64,000 nucleotides of DNA from Absidia repens (taxonomy: Eukaryota > Mucoromycota > Mucoromycetes > Mucorales > Cunninghamellaceae). The translations under genes were made by a program, and so were the position numbers. This document shows, piece after piece, positions 58,298-64,000 of this stretch; position 1 is the first letter of the stretch, and each line of letters starts with the position of its first letter. Below the pieces are notes generated by a model. That model had not been told where the DNA came from, did no database searches, and saw nothing but the letters and a program-made list of their open reading frames with translations. The DNA lies in the NCBI GenBank assembly GCA_002105175.1, contig MCGE01000007.1:496001-560000 (forward strand), written 5' to 3'.

Positions 58298-58965
58298 TTT
58301 GTATATGTATGAAACTTCGTCATTAGTATAGAATAGTTTTATATCATTTACTGAATTTCTTCAAATAAAAGATAATATAATCACTCCTATATTTTATTTT
58401 TGTCTTGTTTTTCTATTTGATGCACATATTTGGTGAGAAGTAAAGATCATTTACCGGAAAGTGGGCTGTCATGGAAAGCCGTTTTAAAAAATGGGTAGCT
58501 TGGGTGGAGTGGGGTTGACAAGCGGCGAATGAAATTGATTGCAGGAGGCCAATAAATGCCGACAGTGCGATATGTGTGTTTTCTACTCCTTATATATCTC
58601 TCCAAGTTGTATTTACTGTCAAGAAGTCAAAAAAAGCATCAATCCTAATTAATAAAAATGGACATGAATGTACTCACAACTAGTTTGCAAAGAATATCTG
58701 AAAGTGAATATTGGATAGACTCGTCGTTCCAATAGTAAGTCGTCAGGAAGGATCTGGTCAGTCGTAACGTTGAAGTCATATGTGTCATGCTAATTGTTTT
58801 CCTCTTCATTAGATTCTCTTCGGGGTTGCTCACTATTTAGAGACTTCCTCTATGTTATGATATACGAGTTTTTATTGAAAAACTGGGAATGCACGTATCT
58901 TTCTACGAAGCAACTAGTAGGACTTACTGAGGTAAATTTCTGGATGCTATGGTCCTTATACTCTC

Positions 58966-59589
58966 TTGCATTTTTTATTCTTGGCCATGGTGGTGGCAAT
59001 ATACCAAAGTCAGCAATTGAATTCATACATATCCTTCAAAGCGGATAGGGGAAAACACGCTATTGTGGAAAACCGATTCACGATGAAGAGGGGTACTAAA
59101 TCTTTTATTTTTTTCATGATACTAAGTATTGTCAAAAGGACTCAACCATTTTATATAACACTGTTTTGCTTAGATATCTATTTATGGTGGTTTCCATTTG
59201 AAACACGCTTACTATATCCACTCTATTATTATATGTCTCGGGGGGAGGGCATTTTGCAACAAATGGAATATATCGCACCATGTTTTTCTATGGAATCAAA
59301 ATATCAACAAAACAACAATCTGGTAGTGGAAATTATTTCTGATTACAGCATCAAAAAGGGTACACAAGACGCGTTATCGGACGATCAAAAGCTAGTGCAA
59401 CTATTGACGGAATATAGGCTATACGGACATGACGGCAAATCGAAATACATTGTGTTGTGCTGGGGAAATGATAGTATGGTTAAAGTATTACTTGAAGACA
59501 AACACAATCAACAACCGGAATACCCATTGGAATTTATCGAAGCAATATTCCCGCTTTATCGCACGACATCATTATTCTTGATCATTTGA
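58966..59589 (+). CDS. Unknown open frame, up to 207 aa, possible relic
   Basis: The first half is hydrophobic and may be chance. The second half, from about 59225, looks coding: MEYIAPCFSMESKYQQNNNL, DQKLVQLLTEYRLYGHDGKS, KYIVLCWGNDSMVKVL, ending FLII with TGA. There are no flanking exons that join in frame. It may be a fragment of a mobile-element or host gene. Confidence 0.3.
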   Translation: MHFLFLAMVVAIYQSQQLNSYISFKADRGKHAIVENRFTMKRGTKSFIFFMILSIVKRTQPFYITLFCLDIYLWWFPFETRLLYPLYYYMSRGEGILQQMEYIAPCFSMESKYQQNNNLVVEIISDYSIKKGTQDALSDDQKLVQLLTEYRLYGHDGKSKYIVLCWGNDSMVKVLLEDKHNQQPEYPLEFIEAIFPLYRTTSLFLII

Positions 59590-59719
59590 CATTGTCGTGT
59601 CAAATTATTTACTTTGCATTCGCCATTTTAGTTCTAACATCAAGACACATCACGCTATCATTTCGTCAACACAAATCAACCATGGTAGGTAATTTAATCC
59701 ACTTGGAGCAGCTATTCAC

Positions 59720-60022
59720 ATGTGTCGTTTTTTAATGATTTATTTTATTTTATTTTATCTAGTACTGATTCAAACTACATGTTTGGAGCTTATCCACCAA
59801 TTTGATACCAATCACTCAACTCAATTCAGTAACACCAAGCTGCAATCGAATGGTGTACCTTTCCAGCAATCTCAAGTCTCACAACAAACTAAATTCGTTC
59901 TCGGAAATCAACGAAACCAAGAGCTCAGCAATAACACCATTAGCGACCCCTTTTCGGCAACAATATCCCATCTCTCTATGAACTGGAATCTACAAACAAT
60001 GTATCTTGGATATTTTTATTAA
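59720..60022 (+). CDS. Unknown Gln/Asn-rich open frame, 100 aa
   Basis: A hydrophobic N-terminus reads like intron, then after TTATCTAG comes a Q/N/S-rich stretch (QSNGVPFQQSQVSQQTKFV, NNTISDPFSATISHLSMNW) to TAA. It may be the last exon of the segment at 58966-59589 or an independent relic. Confidence 0.25.
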   Translation: MCRFLMIYFILFYLVLIQTTCLELIHQFDTNHSTQFSNTKLQSNGVPFQQSQVSQQTKFVLGNQRNQELSNNTISDPFSATISHLSMNWNLQTMYLGYFY

Positions 60023-60346
60023 TTCACCAACTTACAACCTGCATACAATACATCACAAGTCAGCAAAAAGTAGCTTTTTTTAGATATGCAGAAAAAAAAT
60101 TCGTACCCTTTTTTTTTTTTTTACACACTCCGCCCCACAAATATTTATAGTCGGCTCCCCTATTCTTCTTCCTTTTCTTGCCTTTCTTTTTCCATTTTCC
60201 TTGCTCTTCTTTATACTATTTATTTGTTTGACCACCTTTTTTATTTTTTTTTTATTTTTTTATTTATTATTTTACAATACCACTCGATTTCCTCTGCTAT
60301 ACCTTTTGATATCACCCGTTCACAGTTTGTCTTTTGGTCCTGATTA

Positions 60347-63167
60347 ATGTCGAACCCTGTCTCTGATACTGCACTCTTCTTCCACAGAAAGAGCATCAAC
60401 CATTCCAATAGTACCCCTCATCGACATTCCGAAGGTGAACAGACAAAGCGACCGGTTGCAATTGACTCTCAACATGGCGGCCGTGGCAATAGTTTGGACC
60501 AAGGTCAACAAGAAAGCAATACCACTCATAATCAGAAGCCTTGGAATCGTGTGTTAGCTAGACTCTCTCACTTGGGCACAAACGAGGCACCTACAGTAGC
60601 GGTGAATAACACGAGCAACTCCAATGGCAACAATGATACAACAATCGCAAATGGACGTAACTCAACTGCCGGTGGTAGCAATGGTGATACTGTTGAATCA
60701 ATGCGGGAAAGTCGCTGGTTTCCAATTAGCTTTGGCGGCGGATCAGGGCGGTGCTCAAACGAAAACCATGGCAGCGACTATCACAACAATGACGACGAAG
60801 ATGATATACTACCAGCCACTTGCGACTTTAAGCATGACACAGACTCTGATGACCAAAATTTAGACGATACCAACTACTTTATGCATCCATTCCAATCGAC
60901 CGTTGAAGAAGAAGGAAGCGATACAACAACTCCGCTCCCATCTACTGTCCAAGATACTCCAACGATCACTTTTTCTGCTCCCATCTCATTCTCAGCTCCT
61001 GCACCACAATCAGCACCTGCCTCTGAAGAAGACGGAATTGGTGAATCCTCATCAACTTCCGAAACTACTACCCAACATGATCAAGACGGTGGCAAGAAAA
61101 GGTCTGACACTATGGATTCAATGGCAAAAAGTCAGTGGGGAAAAACTTTGGACAAAATCAAGCTTATATCATCTATGCAGCAACAAGATCAACCTACCAC
61201 ACAATTAGATACTTCTTCCACCACTATTATTGCCTCTACAAATACTTTGGTTCCTTACTATCCTCCAGCATTTGATCCACTATTTATTGCCTTTACAAGG
61301 GATGAACATGGTAACAAATCGGTAAAAAAAAAAAAAAAGCTCTCACTTTTACGCAATATATATAATATATATGTATATTAATTCTTTCAATATTTTTTTC
61401 CATTCATTTATTAGCCTCCTATTTTATTGCAATGCTTGAATGTAAGTTTAATGACATAAGTGACAGTATTTTGATGCATTGTACCTGACCAATATTTTAT
61501 TTTATTTTAGGTGTCGGTGACGGACTCTGAGTTTTTGGATGGAATGAGCCAATGGGCGTTCCGGATTGAACTTCAATATGGGGATGTCAAATGGGTGATT
61601 TATCGGACTATAGCCGAATTTGTGATGCTCCACTATATGCTTAAATTCAAATCAAGCTTATCGGATTATGTGCCTGCTCCACCTATATTCCCAAATCAAC
61701 TACAAAGTTTGTATGACTCGGCGAAAACAACCATTGGCTGGGATCGAAAAGAAACTGACGGCGACAACACCATCGTAGACGAGAATGATCAAAGCGACCA
61801 ACAAACACCACAAGAACGGCGACATTCTTTGGATGAAAAAGAGAAGCAGCAGGATGCCTTGGAACGCCGAATTGCATTGACGACTTATCTCCGGGATTTG
61901 TTTCAGCGTGCCCACATGCAGATCAGTTACGACGTATGCGAATTTCTGGAACTGTCAGCTATTAGTATGGTGCAAGATATGGGATGGAAAGGAAAAGAAG
62001 GCTATTTGGAACACCAAATCAACTTTGTCAACGCACGATGCTGTCAAATCTGGAATTCTCGTTCCTGGAATACCGAATGGGTGCTTTTGCGGGATTCCTA
62101 TGTGGCGTTTTGTGAAAACATTGCTTCTAGCTCTCCAACGGATGTATTTATGCTTGATAAAGGGTTTACAATGACTGCTAGTGAACCTTCCCTTTTGGGT
62201 GGTTATCATTTGACGCTGACCAACCAAACGAGACGAATTCGGCTCCGGGGTAACAAACGGGAAATGGATGAATGGTGGTCGAATATCAAAAAGGTACAGG
62301 CAGATAGTCCCTGGGTACGCAATCATCGTTTTGGCTCTTTTGCTCCTGTCCGACACAATGCAAAGGTTAAATGGTTTGTGGATGCTGAAAGTAAGTGATG
62401 CGAAAGAAGAAAAAAAACGGAATTACTGAATTATATGATTTGATCTCAATTTATTTTTGTTTTTACTTTTGTGCTTCAAAGATCACTTCAATGCCGTGGC
62501 GGAGGCAATCTTGTCTGCAAAATCAGAAATTTATATTGCGGATTGGTGGCTCTCCCCAGAACTGGTAAGACGTTATTTTGACAACTCTCCACGGTGGACT
62601 GTTTACGCTAAACACTTCAACTTTTTTGATACCTAGTATCTGCGGCGCCCTCCAAGTGAAAATGAAGATTTTAGACTGGACCGGTTATTGCAACGTAAAG
62701 CTCGGGAAGGTGTGATGATTTATATCGTAATTTACAAGGAAATGTCTTTGGCTTTAACTATTGATTCTGCTCACACCAAGCAATGGCTACAAAACCTACA
62801 TCCTAATATTATTGTCCAACGTCACCCTGATCATACCTCGATTGACAACAATGTTTTATTCTGGTCTCACCATGAAGTAAGTTTTAAAAAACAGAAGGGA
62901 AAAAAGGGAGAGTGGGTAGGAGCTAATATACTTTTACATTATTCTTGTAGAAAATTGTCGTGGTTGACAATCGATTGGCCTTTATTGGTGGTTTGGACTT
63001 ATGCTTTGGTCGTTATGATTCTCACCAGCATTCATTATCCGATTACTATCCTCATCATCAACATGAACAAGAAATCTTCCCCGGTCAAGATTATTCAAAT
63101 CCACGAAAGAAGGACTTTGCTGATGGTAATCCAAATTGTTGAAATGTCGAAAAAATGAAAACAATAT

Positions 63168-63201
<34 letters not shown>

Positions 63202-64000
63202 TTGTACCGTCCAGTTGCTCAGCACGATCTGACGTTGGTTGATAGATCAACGGTACCTAGGATGCCCTGGCATGATGTGACACTTGCCACAGTTGGGCCT
63301 ATTGCTCGCGACGCGGCACGCCACTTTATTCAACGATGGAATTATCTCAAAGCAACCAAAAGCATGCATCGACACAATTTACCATTCTTGTTACCAAAAG
63401 GTGAATACGTAGCTGCACGGGATGAATCGAAATTCAAAGGTACATGTCGAGTCCAAGCTCTCCGAAGTTCTGCACAATGGAGTTCTGGTGTTGAACGAGA
63501 GGTATGTAGAATACAATTACATACTGGTATGGTATATTTATTTACTAATTGATATTTTTTTGCCTTCGCGTTTTTAGCACTCAATTTACAATGCTTATAT
63601 GGAATGCATTAGCCAAGCGAAACATTTTATATATATTGAAAATCAATTCTTCAGTAAGTGAAAATGGATTAGGAAGTAGAAGTATCAGAGGAGTCATAGC
63701 ACTACTAACGCGTTTAATTTTTATTGTTATCTAAATATAGTTAGCGCAACAGATCAAGACAAACTCTTACGTAACAAGATTGCTCAGGCATTAGTGGAAA
63801 GAATTATCCGGGCTCATGAAGAACAAGAGAAATTTAAGGTCTTTATCATCATTCCACTGGTACCTGCTTTTGAAGGTGATTTATCGTCAAGTGACTCTGG
63901 ATCAGCAAGGTAAGCAGCGTGTAATTTGAATGAACAAAAGAGCATGTCAATACTAAACTTTTACATTTATCTACAGGTCAGTGATGCATTTCCAATATGT
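60347..64000 (+). CDS. Phospholipase D (PX-PH-PLD type), 5' part only
   Basis: Exons: 60347-61321, 61415-61441 (27 nt), 61511-62390, 62482-62564, 62637-62876, 62951-63125, 63215-63501, 63578-63653, 63741-63909, 63977 onward, cut by the window end. About 320 disordered residues precede a PX-like region (FRIELQYGDVKWVIYRTIAE) and a PH domain (NTEWVLLRDSYVAF ... TRRIRLRGNKREMDEWWSNI). The catalytic domain begins IYIADWWLSPEL. The first HKD motif is intact (HHEKIVVVDNRLAFIGGLDL, with H-x-K-x4-D), followed by PRMPWHDV, RDAARHFIQRWN and the IYIENQFFIS segment before the second HKD, which lies beyond the window. It hydrolyses phosphatidylcholine to phosphatidic acid; Spo14/PLD1 are the known relatives. 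Confidence 0.94.

Larger units (their letters stand above)
58298..60346. other. Intergenic region with uncertain coding segments
   Basis: Two plus-strand frames stand out, at 58966-59589 and 59720-60022, separated by a possible GTAGGT...CTAG intron; neither matches a family I know. The last 300 bp are a T/C-rich leader for the phospholipase D gene. Confidence 0.5.

Noticed and set aside
1..64000. CRISPR arrays, bacterial operons, riboswitches, rRNA genes
   Set aside because: None is seen. Tandem repeats here have no spacer structure, and gene style is eukaryotic throughout.

Overview
The window looks like nuclear DNA of an early-diverging fungus, most likely Mucoromycota (Mucorales-like). 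The DNA is AT-rich. Genes have many short introns (about 50-110 nt, mostly GTAAGT donors and TAG acceptors). It carries a Ty3/gypsy chromovirus, and it keeps genes that Dikarya generally lack: a cobalamin-dependent methionine synthase and an E2F-partner (DP) transcription factor. The assignment rests on gene content and style, not on a marker gene.

Layout. Positions 1-17,000 are almost gene-free and transposon-rich. They hold the 3' end of one Ty3/gypsy element with its LTR, a tRNA-Tyr gene with an 11-nt intron, a full-length but broken chromovirus (2931-8630), two minisatellites (one extremely G-rich), and solo LTRs with 5-bp target duplications, including one nested in another in inverted orientation. 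Two copies of a 256-bp hAT-like miniature transposon are also here, one with a clean 8-bp target duplication and an empty paralogous site in the window, plus several dispersed and tandem repeats.

Positions 18,300-64,000 are gene-bearing: two low-complexity proteins of unknown function, a group II PLP decarboxylase (animal-type GAD/CSAD), an SH3-WW-RasGEF protein, another low-complexity protein, full-length MetH, a mitochondrial PPR protein, a CofD/UPF0052 protein, a DP factor, a bifunctional PFK-2/FBPase-2, a CID-domain splicing-type protein (CHERP-like), and the first part of a PX-PH phospholipase D that runs off the end. PFK-2/FBPase-2 and the CID gene are divergent, with 210 bp between their start codons. 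The genes serve general metabolism, signalling and RNA processing; I see no functional cluster.

Intergenic gaps hold further copies of an unnamed dispersed repeat family in both orientations, long A/T tracts, and several short coding-like segments that look like orphan terminal exons or gene relics. Exon structures were derived by eye from splice consensus and reading-frame continuity. Joined frames close without stops in all the main genes. No RNA or database evidence was available.
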